Shown here: in pieces, positions 16,236 to 24,470 of the stretch
Layout: each line of letters opens with the position of its first letter
Position numbering within the stretch: position 1 is the first letter of the stretch
Assembly: GCA_009773335.1 (NCBI GenBank)
Contig: WRPF01000032.1
Span: 1 to 34,165, forward strand
Direction: 5' to 3'
Source of the DNA: Caulobacteraceae bacterium
GTDB taxonomy: Bacteria > Pseudomonadota > Alphaproteobacteria > Caulobacterales > Aquidulcibacteraceae
DNA length: 34,165 nt
The notes under the pieces: model-generated
Databases searched by the model: none
The model's input: only the letters and a program-made list of their open reading frames with translations
What the model was told of the DNA's origin: nothing
Program-made: the position numbers and the translations under genes

Positions 16236-18902
16236 TCAGCGCGTGACGGTCAGCGCGCCGGCGAGTTCGCCGGCCTTCGCCGCGCGCAACGCAGCGCAAC
16301 GTCCGATGCGCTCGGTCGTCTGCGCCAGCGCGCGTTCGTAGCCCGGCGCCTTCGCTGCGTTCGCGGCGAAGAGGTCCGCGAGCGTCTTCTTGTCCGCCCC
16401 TGAGCAGAGTCCGCTCGCGAGCGCCGGCGCACTTTGGCCAGCAAGGCCGCCGGGCAGGCGCGCGAGAACCGCATCGAAGTTGTCGCGCAGCATGGCGAAC
16501 GGGAAATTCGCCGACGGCGGCGAGGCACGCGCCGCAAGCAGAGCGCGGCGCATCTGTGATCCCGTGAAGGGCTCCGAGAGGAGCGCGGCGGCGATGGCTT
16601 TCTGGTCCTCCGGCCGTTGCACGCGCGTGAGCGCGGCGAGCGCCTCGGACCGGAACTGCGAATCGGAGCTGGTCTTCGCTTTCTCGAGCAACGCGTTGAA
16701 GAACGCCGGCCCGCCGTCCTCCACGCCGACCGCGAGTGCGACGCTGCGCAGGTCGGCGGACACGGGCGCGCCGCGCGACAGGCCGATCGAGGCGCGCGCG
16801 CCGGCGAGCAATCGCGTCCGCAGCGCGCGATCACGTCCGTAGAGCGCAAGCACCTTTGTGACCGTCGTCGCCGTCTGGCGTTCGGCGGCGCTGGCGCGGC
16901 TGGACATGGCGGCTTCGACGCGCACGGCGCCGAAGGTGTTGCGCACCCATGCGGCGTAGTCCGCGCGCGCGGCGTCCGTTTCCGGAATCCACGCAAGCTC
17001 CGTTGCGACATCGGCGGCCTTGCGACGGACATCGAGGTCGGCGGCGCCTGCGGCCGATTCGATCCCGCGCAGCAGGAGCGTCGAAGCCACCCGTCCGGCC
17101 GAGAAACTCGCGTGGAGGGAATCGAGCGTGGCGATCTGTTCGCCCGGCGACAGGCGCCGGAAGGCGGCGACAAGCGCGGTCCACCCGCGTTCGTCGAGCG
17201 AGAAGCGATAATAGCCGGAACCGCCGGCGTTGGGCGCGACGAAAGCGGGACAGGCGCCGTTGAGAAGCATCGTCCCAGTCGGCTCCGACAGGATGGCGCA
17301 CGACCTGGCCGGCCCACCCGTGAGGCCGTAGGCGTTCACGCAGACGGGAATGTTCCACGTCCGGTTTTCCAGCGAGACGCCGATCGGCTCGAATGTTGTT
17401 TGCGCAATGCGCGCCTGCGGCGGAGTGTTCGCGTCGCACGTCACGCGGACATCGACGAGCGGCACGTGGTTGCGGTCGGTGAAGGACTCCAGCGCCTGCA
17501 CGATCTCGGGATGCTTCGAGCCCTGGCCGAGCGAATCGAAGAAGTCCTTCGACGTCGCCACGCCGAACGGGAAGCGCCTCATGTGCCTGCGGACGCCTTC
17601 GCGGAACGCATCCTCGCCGAGATAGCTTTCCGCCATCGCCAGCACGCCGCCGCCTTTGTCGTAGGTGATGGAGTCGAAGGCGTCCTCGATGTCGGCCTCG
17701 ACGCGGATCGGTTCGCGGATGCGGCGCGCGGAAGAGAGGCTGTCGTCGTCCATCGCGGCGAGCGCTTCGAGCTGCGTCTCGCGGCCATATCCGCCGTCCG
17801 GATAGACCGCAGTCGCGGCCTTGTAGGACATCCACGTGGCGAAGGCTTCGTTCAGCCAGATGTCGTCCCACCACGCGGGCGTGACGAGATCGCCGAACCA
17901 CTGGTGTGCGATTTCGTGCGCGTGCGTGGTGATGATGCCGCGTTGCTGGGAAACGGGGCCGCCCGGCTCCATGAGGATGGCGGTTTCGGCGTAGACGATG
18001 GCGCCGGCGTTCTCCATCGCGCCCGCCGAGAATTCCGGCGCGGCGATGAAGTCGAGCTTGTCGTACGGATACGCCGTGTCGAAGTAGGTCTCGAAGTACT
18101 CGATGATCTTTGCGGTGTTGGCGAGCGCGAAGCGCGTCTGCTGGCCCTTGCCCTTCGCCGCGACGCCGCGGAGCGGCACGGGATGCTTGCGGATGGCGTT
18201 CGGCGCCAGCACCGGCCCGTCGACCACTTCGTAAGGGCCGACGGCGAACGCGATGAGATACGTCGGCAGCGGCAATGTCGTGCGGTAGGTGTGACGCACG
18301 AGGCCGGCGCCCGCAGGCTCGGCCTTTTCCTCGCCCGTGTTGGAGATCGCGGTGTCGCCCGCGCGCGCGACGATGGAAATATCGAACGGCGTCTTGAAGC
18401 GCGGTTCGTCGAAGCCGGGGAAGGCGCGGCGCGCGTCGATCGATTCAAACTGCGTGATGGCGTATTTGTCGCCGCCGCTGTCGGCGCGGTAGAGGCCCGC
18501 GGCGCCGCCGGCGAAGGGTGCGTCGTAGGCGATGTTCACATCGGCCGCACCCGCGGGCGCCGTGCGTTCGAGCGTGATCTCGGCGAACCCCTTGCCGTCT
18601 TCCCTGTAGGTTGCGGTGATTGCTTCACCCGACGCCGGGGTGACCGTGATCGTCTTCACCGCGATGTCGCGGCCATGGATCCAGAAGCTCTTCGTCGCCT
18701 TGTTGAAACTCACGTGGATGCGCGCTTCGCCCGAGAAATGCTCCACGCGCGGGTCGATGGTGAGCGCCAGCGCATAGCTCAGCGGCGTCACGCCTTCTGG
18801 CAGCTTGCCGTCCGCGCCCGGCCGGGCCGCTTTCGGCGCGCAAGCTGCGAGCAGCGCGACGCCGAGCGTCGCGGTTATCAGGGTCTTGCAAACGCCGGCC
18901 AT
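16236..18902 (-). CDS. M1 family zinc aminopeptidase, lipoprotein
   Basis: This 888-aa metallopeptidase of family M1 removes N-terminal residues from peptides. It has a signal peptide with lipobox LAAC (Cys21), so it should be a periplasm-facing lipoprotein. The exopeptidase motif GAMEN is at residues 294-298, the zinc site HEIAH at 329-333, and the third ligand is Glu352 (WLNEAFA). The N-terminal beta-saddle domain and a long C-terminal helical domain (ERAP1-like) bring it to normal M1 length. The start at 18902 gives the signal peptide directly. It is divergent from the metal exporter and probably serves peptide nutrition or turnover of secreted peptides. The substrate preference cannot be read from the sequence. 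Confidence 0.94.
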   Translation of the reverse strand: MAGVCKTLITATLGVALLAACAPKAARPGADGKLPEGVTPLSYALALTIDPRVEHFSGEARIHVSFNKATKSFWIHGRDIAVKTITVTPASGEAITATYREDGKGFAEITLERTAPAGAADVNIAYDAPFAGGAAGLYRADSGGDKYAITQFESIDARRAFPGFDEPRFKTPFDISIVARAGDTAISNTGEEKAEPAGAGLVRHTYRTTLPLPTYLIAFAVGPYEVVDGPVLAPNAIRKHPVPLRGVAAKGKGQQTRFALANTAKIIEYFETYFDTAYPYDKLDFIAAPEFSAGAMENAGAIVYAETAILMEPGGPVSQQRGIITTHAHEIAHQWFGDLVTPAWWDDIWLNEAFATWMSYKAATAVYPDGGYGRETQLEALAAMDDDSLSSARRIREPIRVEADIEDAFDSITYDKGGGVLAMAESYLGEDAFREGVRRHMRRFPFGVATSKDFFDSLGQGSKHPEIVQALESFTDRNHVPLVDVRVTCDANTPPQARIAQTTFEPIGVSLENRTWNIPVCVNAYGLTGGPARSCAILSEPTGTMLLNGACPAFVAPNAGGSGYYRFSLDERGWTALVAAFRRLSPGEQIATLDSLHASFSAGRVASTLLLRGIESAAGAADLDVRRKAADVATELAWIPETDAARADYAAWVRNTFGAVRVEAAMSSRASAAERQTATTVTKVLALYGRDRALRTRLLAGARASIGLSRGAPVSADLRSVALAVGVEDGGPAFFNALLEKAKTSSDSQFRSEALAALTRVQRPEDQKAIAAALLSEPFTGSQMRRALLAARASPPSANFPFAMLRDNFDAVLARLPGGLAGQSAPALASGLCSGADKKTLADLFAANAAKAPGYERALAQTTERIGRCAALRAAKAGELAGALTVTR

Positions 18903-19030
18903 GGGCTCTTTCCTCGGTTCCCGTCACTGTCAGGCGGCTTCGCCTTGCCGACGGTCGGGTCTATGATGTGCGTCGGCTATCCCATTTCCCCATGCCGCCC
19001 GGCAAGCCGTCCCGACAGGAGCATGCACAC

Positions 19031-19999
19031 GTGGAGGGTCACCCCCAGACAGCCGGCGGCCTAGGCCGGACCGACCCGCGCGACGCTGCGCGCATCACCC
19101 GGCGGGCGGCGATGCTGTCCGTGGCGGTGGCGCTGGCGCTGATCGGGCTCAAGGGCTGGTCGTGGATCACGTCGGAATCGGTGGCGATGCTCTCGTCGCT
19201 GGCGGACTCGATGCTCGATCTCGTGGCGTCGCTCTTCACCTATTTCGCCGTGCGCTACGCGGCGGCCCCGCCGGACCACGATCACCGCTACGGCCACGGC
19301 AAGGCGGAATCCTTCGCGGGTCTCTTCCAGGCGGGCCTCGTGGCGGTGTCCGGCGCGCTCATCGCGGTGGAGGCGATCCGTCGTCTGATCGACGGGCGGC
19401 CCGTGTCCCATGGCGTCGAGGCGATCGTCGTCATGGTCGTCTCTATCGCGCTCACCGGCGTGCTGATCTGGCAGCAGTCGCGCGCGGTGGCGCAGACGGG
19501 ATCGGTCGCCACGCAGGGCGATCGCGCGCACTACGCTGCGGATCTCCTCGCCAATGTCGCGGTCATCATCGGCATCGCCGCGAGCGCATTTCTGGGGTGG
19601 GCGTGGGCGGATGCTGCGGCCGGATTGTTCGTCGCGGCATGGCTGGCGCATGGCGCGTGGCAGGTGGCGCGGCAGTCCGCCGATCACCTGATGGACAAGG
19701 AGCTGCCGGACGCGGACCGCGAGCGCATCCGCGTGCTCGCGCTCGAAGGCGGGGACGTGCTCTCCGTACATGACCTGCGCACGCGCGCCTCCGGCCCGTT
19801 CGTGCACATCCAGTTCCACGCCGATCTCGACCCCGACCTCCCGTTGCGCCGCGCGCACGAGATCATTGTGGCTGCGGAATCGCGCATCCGCGCGGAGTTC
19901 CAGGCCGCCGACATCATCATCCATCCGGACCCGGTTGATTCCGCGGAACCGCACGGGCACGAATACTTCGCCGAGGGACACAAGGCGACTTCTGGATGA
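19031..19999 (+). CDS. Cation diffusion facilitator (FieF-like metal exporter)
   Basis: This inner-membrane CDF antiporter of 322 aa expels divalent metals such as Zn2+ or Fe2+ in exchange for protons. Six hydrophobic segments are seen. Transport-site residues match FieF: SLADSMLD in the second segment (the two Asp) and HYAADLLAN (HxxxD) in the fifth. A His-rich cytoplasmic loop DHDHRYGHGKAES and a C-terminal ferredoxin-like domain (FVHIQFHADLD, HEIIVAAE, IIIHPDP) complete the architecture. GTG at 19031 is favoured because AGGAG lies nine bases upstream. ATG 18992 and GTG 18968 are in frame but have no ribosome binding site. The stop overlaps the queG start as ATGA. The metal specificity is unknown. 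Confidence 0.92.
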   Translation: MEGHPQTAGGLGRTDPRDAARITRRAAMLSVAVALALIGLKGWSWITSESVAMLSSLADSMLDLVASLFTYFAVRYAAAPPDHDHRYGHGKAESFAGLFQAGLVAVSGALIAVEAIRRLIDGRPVSHGVEAIVVMVVSIALTGVLIWQQSRAVAQTGSVATQGDRAHYAADLLANVAVIIGIAASAFLGWAWADAAAGLFVAAWLAHGAWQVARQSADHLMDKELPDADRERIRVLALEGGDVLSVHDLRTRASGPFVHIQFHADLDPDLPLRRAHEIIVAAESRIRAEFQAADIIIHPDPVDSAEPHGHEYFAEGHKATSG

Positions 20000-21108
20000 C
20001 GCTGGGCAAGCTCCGCACCGGGCTTGAAACGCGCGCGACTTCACTCGGGTTTTCTGCTTTCGGCGTTGCATCCGCGACAACGCCCTGGCCGAACGGCGCG
20101 CATCTCGAGCAGTTCCTTGTTTTTGGCCGCCACGGCGACATGGCGTGGATGGCGAGCGAGGCGCACCGGCGCATGCATCCGACGGCATTGTGGCCGGACG
20201 CGAAGAGCGCGGTGATGGTCGGCGTGAGCTACGCGCCGGACGCCGATCCGCTCGCGCTGTTGCAGGATCGCACGCATGCCGCGCTCGCGGGCTATGCGGT
20301 GCGGCGCGATTATCACGAGGTCATCAAGGGTCGCCTGAAGCAGCTTGCGCAGTGGCTCGCCGCGGAGACCGCCGCTGAAGTGAAGGTGTTCGTCGATACC
20401 GCGCCGCTGATGGAAAAGCCGCTCGCGCAGCGTGCGGGGCTGGGCTGGCAGGGCAAACACACCAATCTCGTCTCGCGCACGCACGGTTCGTGGCTGCTGC
20501 TCGGCGCCATTCTCACAGCGGCGGAGATCGCGCCCGATGCGGCGGAAGAGGATCACTGCGGCTCCTGTCGTGCGTGTCTCGACATCTGCCCCACGGATGC
20601 ATTCCCCGCGCCGTACCAGCTCGATGCGCGCCGCTGCATCGCCTATCTCACCATCGAGCACGCGGGGCCCATTCCGCACGAGTATCGCGAAGCCATCGGC
20701 AACCGCGTGTTCGGCTGCGACGACTGTCTCGCGGTGTGCCCCTGGAACAAGTTCGCGGACGCTGCACGGGACCAGAAGATGGCCGCGCGCGAAGATCTTC
20801 AGGGCCCTGCGCTCGCCGATCTCGCCGCGCTCGATGACGCCGCCTTCCGCGCCCGCTTCGCAGGCACGCCGATCAAGCGCACGGGACGCGATCGCGTGGT
20901 GCGCAACACGCTCATCGCCATCGGCAATTCCGGGGAGGCCGCGCTCGCCGCGCACGCGGAAGCCCTGCTCGGGGATGAAAGCCCCGTGGTCCGGGGGGCG
21001 GCGGTCTGGGCGTTGCGACGCCTGCTTGACCCGGCGCGCCTGTCGATGCTGAAGGAAACGCACGCGGCCGGCGAGGCGGATCCGGACGTGCGAGGGGAGT
21101 GGGCGTGA
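19996..21108 (+). CDS. queG: Epoxyqueuosine reductase QueG
   Basis: This 370-aa cobalamin-dependent iron-sulfur enzyme performs the last step of queuosine synthesis, reducing epoxyqueuosine to queuosine in tRNA anticodons. The active-site stretch VDTAPLMEKPLA (Asp134) is followed by AGLGWQGKHTNL. Two [4Fe-4S] clusters are encoded by CGSCRACLDICP (Cys188, 191, 194, 198) with Cys214, and by CDDCLAVCP (Cys241, 244, 248). The C-terminal part has HEAT-like helices (RNTLIAIGNSGE, RGAAVWALRRLL), as in longer family members. The start overlaps the upstream stop (ATGA) and the stop overlaps mtgA (GTGA), so the three genes are translationally coupled. No other queuosine gene is nearby. Confidence 0.95.
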   Translation: MTLGKLRTGLETRATSLGFSAFGVASATTPWPNGAHLEQFLVFGRHGDMAWMASEAHRRMHPTALWPDAKSAVMVGVSYAPDADPLALLQDRTHAALAGYAVRRDYHEVIKGRLKQLAQWLAAETAAEVKVFVDTAPLMEKPLAQRAGLGWQGKHTNLVSRTHGSWLLLGAILTAAEIAPDAAEEDHCGSCRACLDICPTDAFPAPYQLDARRCIAYLTIEHAGPIPHEYREAIGNRVFGCDDCLAVCPWNKFADAARDQKMAAREDLQGPALADLAALDDAAFRARFAGTPIKRTGRDRVVRNTLIAIGNSGEAALAAHAEALLGDESPVVRGAAVWALRRLLDPARLSMLKETHAAGEADPDVRGEWA

Positions 21109-22109
21109 GCAACGAGGATTTTCCGGGCCCGGAACCAACGCCGCCGCCAGAGCGCCGCCGCCCGAACTGGTTCGTGCGCCTCGCCGCCCTGGGCCTCGTC
21201 GTCACCGTCGTCATTCCGGTGCTGTGGGTGCTGGTCTACGGGATCATCGAGGCGCCGGGGACCTTGCTGATGGCGCAGCGCGCCGCGCAGGGCGAGGAGA
21301 TCCGCCACCGCACCGTGCCGCTCTCGCGCATCTCACCGCATCTCGTGCGCGCGGTCATCGCGGCGGAGGACGCGAAGTTCTGCAGCCATCAGGGCTTCGA
21401 CGTCGAGGCGATCAACAAGGCCGTGAAGTACAACGAGCGCGCGAAGAACCGCGGCTCCAAGAAACGTCGCGGCGCATCGACCATCAGCCAGCAGACGGCG
21501 AAGAACCTTTTCCTCTGGCCGCAGCGCTCGTGGGTGCGCAAGGGGCTCGAGGTCTATTTCACCGGGCTCATCGAGATCGTCTGGCCGAAGCGCCGGATCA
21601 TGGAAGCCTATCTCAACGCCGCCGAATGGGGCGATGGAATCTTTGGCGCCGAAGCCGCCGCACGCGCGCGCTTCGGCAAGTCCGCGTCGGAGCTGACGCC
21701 GCGCGAAGCCGCGCGTCTCGCCGCTGTGCTGCCCAGTCCGAACAAGTGGAACCCGGTGAGTCCCGGCCGCTACGTGCAGCGTCGCGCCGGCGCCATCCAG
21801 GCGAACATGAACATCGTACGCAATGAAGGCCTTGCTGCGTGCGTGCTCGGTAAGGAACGCGTGACGACCCGGCCAGGAAGGCGCCGCCCAACAGCGCCGG
21901 TGGAACTGCCGCCGCTGCCCGCGCCGCCGCCGGAACTCGCGCCGCCGGAAGAAGGCGCGCCCGTGGAAATTGTTGCGCCCTTGCCCGAAGGCGCGCCCAT
22001 CTCGACCGAGCCGCCCGCAGGCGAGGAAACGCCGGTGATCGAGGATCTTCCCGCAGAGACGCCAGCCGAACCGCCGCCGGAAGCGCCGCCGGCAACCCCC
22101 TCTCCGTGA
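21105..22109 (+). CDS. mtgA: Monofunctional peptidoglycan glycosyltransferase MtgA with long C-terminal tail
   Basis: This GT51 glycosyltransferase polymerises lipid II into glycan strands on the periplasmic face. A Pro-rich cytoplasmic N-terminus is followed by one membrane anchor (about 22-48). The catalytic domain spans about 70-245, with Glu88 in AAEDAKFCSHQGFD, the GASTISQQTAKNLFL motif, RKGLEVYFTGLIE and MEAYLNAAEWGDGIFG. The GTG start at 21105 overlaps the queG stop and has AGGGGAG just upstream. The protein is 334 aa, about 90 longer than usual MtgA. The excess is a C-terminal tail rich in Pro, Glu and Ala (PPLPAPPPELAPPEEG and similar) with no penicillin-binding domain. The tail may be disordered and may span or bind the cell wall. 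Confidence 0.94.
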   Translation: MSNEDFPGPEPTPPPERRRPNWFVRLAALGLVVTVVIPVLWVLVYGIIEAPGTLLMAQRAAQGEEIRHRTVPLSRISPHLVRAVIAAEDAKFCSHQGFDVEAINKAVKYNERAKNRGSKKRRGASTISQQTAKNLFLWPQRSWVRKGLEVYFTGLIEIVWPKRRIMEAYLNAAEWGDGIFGAEAAARARFGKSASELTPREAARLAAVLPSPNKWNPVSPGRYVQRRAGAIQANMNIVRNEGLAACVLGKERVTTRPGRRRPTAPVELPPLPAPPPELAPPEEGAPVEIVAPLPEGAPISTEPPAGEETPVIEDLPAETPAEPPPEAPPATPSP

Positions 22110-22135
22110 GGGGACCTCTGCGACAGGGGCTCACG

Positions 22136-22223
22136 CCCTCATCCTGAGCCTGTCGAAGGGCGAGGGCGCTTGGCGCCGGCGTTCCCGCGATGCCCTCCTC
22201 CTTCGACAGGCTCAGGATGAGGG
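22136..22223. repeat. Palindromic intergenic repeat, copy 1
   Basis: Two perfect 24-bp inverted arms (22136-22159 and 22200-22223, core CCTGAGCCTGTCGAAGG) enclose a 40-bp GC-rich centre with its own short inverted segments. The element follows mtgA and precedes the TPR gene, both of which point toward it. Sequence similarity to copies 2 and 3 extends some 15-20 bp beyond the arms, including GTTGAGA after the right arm. The long hairpin could also act as a bidirectional terminator for these convergent genes. Confidence 0.9.
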
Positions 22224-22269
22224 TTGAGACTGGGTGCTTGCAGGGGTCCGCTTGCGGGGGAGGGGGAAT

Positions 22270-22929
22270 TTAAGGCGCGCGGCCCACGCGCTTGGCTTCG
22301 CGCGTCTGGCCGAGTACGAGCAGCACGTCGATGTTGCGCGGGTCGAGACGTGCGGCGTCCTCGGCGTCCTTCACCGAGAGTTCGAACGCGCCGCGATTCA
22401 TCCGCACCGTCGCGCGCAACATCAGCGCCAGCGCATCGTTCGCGCGTACGTCCAGCGCGGTGGAGAGGTCTTCTTCCGCCTTCGGCCAGTCGCGCAGCAT
22501 CGCATAGGCGCGCGCGCGGTCGATGAGCGCGTCGGGATGGTTGTCCGACATCTTCACCGCATGATCGAAGGAGAGCTTCGCCTTCGCGCCGTCATTGGCG
22601 AGCAGCCACGTGTTGCCGGCCTGCGAGTAGGCGTCGAGGCGGTTGTCCTCGGCCCAGCCCATGTCGCCGCCGAGGGTGTCGAAGCGCTCCGCCGCCTCTT
22701 CCAGCCGCCCGAGCTTCACCAGCGCCTGCGCCGCGCACCAGCGGGCTTCCGGCACGCGCTCGTCGTGCGCCCATGACATGGCGGTCTCGTAGGCGGCGCC
22801 TGCGTCAGCCTCGACCTGCGCGACGCAGGCGTCGAGCCGCGTCTGGTCGCGCGGTGCGGCGGCGACCGGCGCTGCGGCGGCGAGGGTCTGGACGATGGCG
22901 AGCGTGATGAGCATGGTTCGGCGATCCAT
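22270..22929 (-). CDS. Secreted or periplasmic TPR-repeat protein
   Basis: This 219-aa protein has an N-terminal hydrophobic signal sequence (MLITLAIVQTLAAAAPVAAA, cleavage near residue 25), followed by alpha-helical tetratricopeptide repeats. Repeat signatures include AAQALVKLGRLEEAAERFD, AYSQAGNTWLL, ALIDRARAYAMLRDWPKAEE, and ALALMLRATVRMNRGAFELS followed by VKDAEDAARLDPRN. TPRs form a scaffold for protein contacts, so a periplasmic adaptor role is likely; no enzyme motif is seen. The start at 22929 is chosen for the signal peptide (MDRRTMLIT). No clear ribosome binding site is present, and 22914 is an alternative. It is divergent from the SDR gene across only 40 bp, and its 3' end faces repeat copy 1. 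Confidence 0.8.
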   Translation of the reverse strand: MDRRTMLITLAIVQTLAAAAPVAAAPRDQTRLDACVAQVEADAGAAYETAMSWAHDERVPEARWCAAQALVKLGRLEEAAERFDTLGGDMGWAEDNRLDAYSQAGNTWLLANDGAKAKLSFDHAVKMSDNHPDALIDRARAYAMLRDWPKAEEDLSTALDVRANDALALMLRATVRMNRGAFELSVKDAEDAARLDPRNIDVLLVLGQTREAKRVGRAP

Positions 22930-22969
22930 TGAGAAGCGGCGCGTGATGTGCGCGGGAGAAGGCGAAACC

Positions 22970-23809
22970 ATGGCGAGGACGCTTCTGTGCCTGGGCCATG
23001 GCCATGTGGCGTCCGCGCTCGCCCGGCGGCTTGCGCCGGAGGCATGGACCATCATCGGCACGCGCCGCACGGCCGCGCAAGATGCGACGGCCCGGATCGT
23101 CGTTTTCGATGGTGAAACTGCTGCAACGTCCCTGATCGACCTCGTCGCCGCGGCGGACGCGGTGCTGGTCTCGATCCCGCCGGACGAGGAAGGCGATCTT
23201 TCGTTTCGCGTCATGGGCGATGCGCTGCGCCGGCGGACGGGATGGACGGGCTATCTCTCCACGACGGGCGTCTACGGCGATCGCGGCGGCGGCTGGGTGT
23301 TCGAGGATGATCCGTGCGCCCCCACAAGTCCGCCGCCCGCGCGTCGTGTGTTGGCCGAGCGGCAATATCTGTCGCTGCCCACGCCTGCGCACATCTTCCG
23401 CTTGCCGGGCATATACGGTCCGGGCCGCAGCGCGCTCGATCGTCTCCGCGCGGGCGAGGCCAGGCGCGTCGTGAAGGCAGGCCTCGTGCTGTCGCGGGCG
23501 CATGAGGACGACATCGCGGCCGCACTCGCGCTCTCGATTGCGCAGCCACATGCGGGACGTATCTACAATGTCTGCGACGACGAGCCCGCCCCGCCGCAGG
23601 AGGTGACGGCCTACGCCGCGCTGCTTCTCGGCATGGCGGCGCCGCGCGAGATCGCCTTCGAGGACGCGAACCTGCCGCAGGCGTCTGCGCGCTTCTACAT
23701 GGACAGCAAGCGTGTCTCGAACGCGCGGGCGAAGGCCGAACTCGGCTGGCGACCGATGTATCCGGGCTTTCGCGAAGGCTTGCGGGCCATTCTGGATGCA
23801 CGAGGCTGA
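22970..23809 (+). CDS. SDR/NAD-dependent epimerase-like protein
   Basis: This 279-aa protein of the extended SDR superfamily is a probable NAD(P)-dependent epimerase, dehydratase or reductase. The N-terminal Rossmann strand carries GHGHVASALARRL, a variant of the usual GxxGxxG/A. TTGVYGDRGGGW supplies the Tyr region. FRLPGIYGPGRSALD and AHEDDIAAALALSI match the later family blocks, and the C-terminus has the typical AELGWRPMYPGFREGL. The Tyr-xxx-Lys catalytic motif is degenerate, as in many YeeZ-type members, so activity is uncertain. The start at 22970 has AAGG seven bases upstream; an ATG at 22946 is possible. The disrupted lipoprotein gene follows about 170 bp downstream. The substrate is unknown. 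Confidence 0.82.
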   Translation: MARTLLCLGHGHVASALARRLAPEAWTIIGTRRTAAQDATARIVVFDGETAATSLIDLVAAADAVLVSIPPDEEGDLSFRVMGDALRRRTGWTGYLSTTGVYGDRGGGWVFEDDPCAPTSPPPARRVLAERQYLSLPTPAHIFRLPGIYGPGRSALDRLRAGEARRVVKAGLVLSRAHEDDIAAALALSIAQPHAGRIYNVCDDEPAPPQEVTAYAALLLGMAAPREIAFEDANLPQASARFYMDSKRVSNARAKAELGWRPMYPGFREGLRAILDARG

Positions 23810-23980
23810 TCGCTGTGCTTGCAAGGGAAAGGTGGTGGCGGCGATGTACGACCGGGTATGGGCGAGATGCCGCCGGTGCGAAGAAATGTTACCGTAGATC
23901 GTGTCTGGCCCTTAGTTGCCATTCGGTATTCTGCTGCGACGGTGGTAGATGGCAGCGAAGCCATGACCATGGGGAGGGCC

Positions 23981-24422
23981 ATGCATCGTTCAAAATTGTC
24001 CGCGCTCGTGCTCGCGTTGGTGCTCGTAGCCTGTTCAAGGCCGGGGTCGGCTTCGGCGCAGACACTTTCTGCTGCGGGTTTTCGAGACGCGGTCGCGAGC
24101 GAGATAGTGCGCCAGCATCCGGAGCTCTGCGTCGAGGCGGTTGACGAGAACACCCTCCACCTTGGGCGTTCCCGGGAAAGCTGTAGTGAGGCCGTCCTAA
24201 ACACCAACTACGTCTATCATCAGTATAGCGCGGACCCGACGCGTCTTCAGACATTTGTAAACGGGCTGACCTCGACCGCGTCCGCTGCGATCCAATCTTT
24301 GGGCACCGGCTCTTTCGTGCCGGACCGCGCCCGTCTCGTGATGGTTGTTAGGCCATCAGCCTACCGTGCGAGTATGCGCGCCACTCCTGGTTCGCCCGGC
24401 GGCATATGGAGGCCCTTTGTAG
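23981..24422 (+). pseudogene. 5' part of a lipoprotein gene split by the IS1595 element
   Basis: This is the first 147 codons of a gene cut by the mobile element. The start at 23981 has GGGGAGGG immediately upstream and opens with a lipoprotein signal peptide; the lipobox is LVAC with Cys18. The mature part (FRDAVASEIVRQHPELCVEAVDE and following) has two further Cys. The frame continues through the duplicated CTTTGTAG and terminates at 24439 inside the terminal repeat. Joining 23981-24422 to 28588-29054 restores an uninterrupted 302-aa protein across the junction (WRPFVG then DLIAVVVQ). The joined product resembles DUF1444-type proteins in its C-terminal half, a tentative family call. The truncated product may still be secreted, but it is probably inactive. 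Confidence 0.85.
24415..24422. repeat. Target-site duplication, left copy
   Basis: CTTTGTAG immediately left of the element is repeated exactly at 28580-28587, immediately right of it. Eight bases is the usual duplication length for the IS1595 family. The flanking bases would also allow a 6-bp reading if the terminal repeats were extended by a base on each side. Confidence 0.9.
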
Positions 24423-24446
24423 GGCGATTATCCCGTTGACATACCA
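24423..24446 (+). repeat. Left terminal inverted repeat of the IS1595 element
   Basis: These 24 bases match the reverse complement of 28556-28579 without a mismatch. The inner part contains TTGACA, which doubles as the -35 box of the transposase promoter. Confidence 0.93.
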
Positions 24447-24464
24447 CGGCACAATCGCTAGATT
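24436..24464 (+). promoter_or_regulatory. Transposase promoter overlapping the left terminal repeat
   Basis: TTGACA (24436-24441), a 17-bp spacer and TAGATT (24459-24464) form a good sigma-70-type promoter. The -35 lies inside the terminal repeat. Transcription would start about seven bases past the -10, at or next to the ATG at 24471, and no Shine-Dalgarno sequence precedes that ATG. The transposase mRNA is therefore probably leaderless. Confidence 0.65.
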
Positions 24465-24470
24465 GGGCTC

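Noticed and set aside
16617-19064. Plus-strand open frame of 815 codons opposite the aminopeptidase
   Set aside because: The minus strand has GAMEN and HEIAH motifs and a lipobox; the plus frame is Arg/Gly/Asp-rich shadow.
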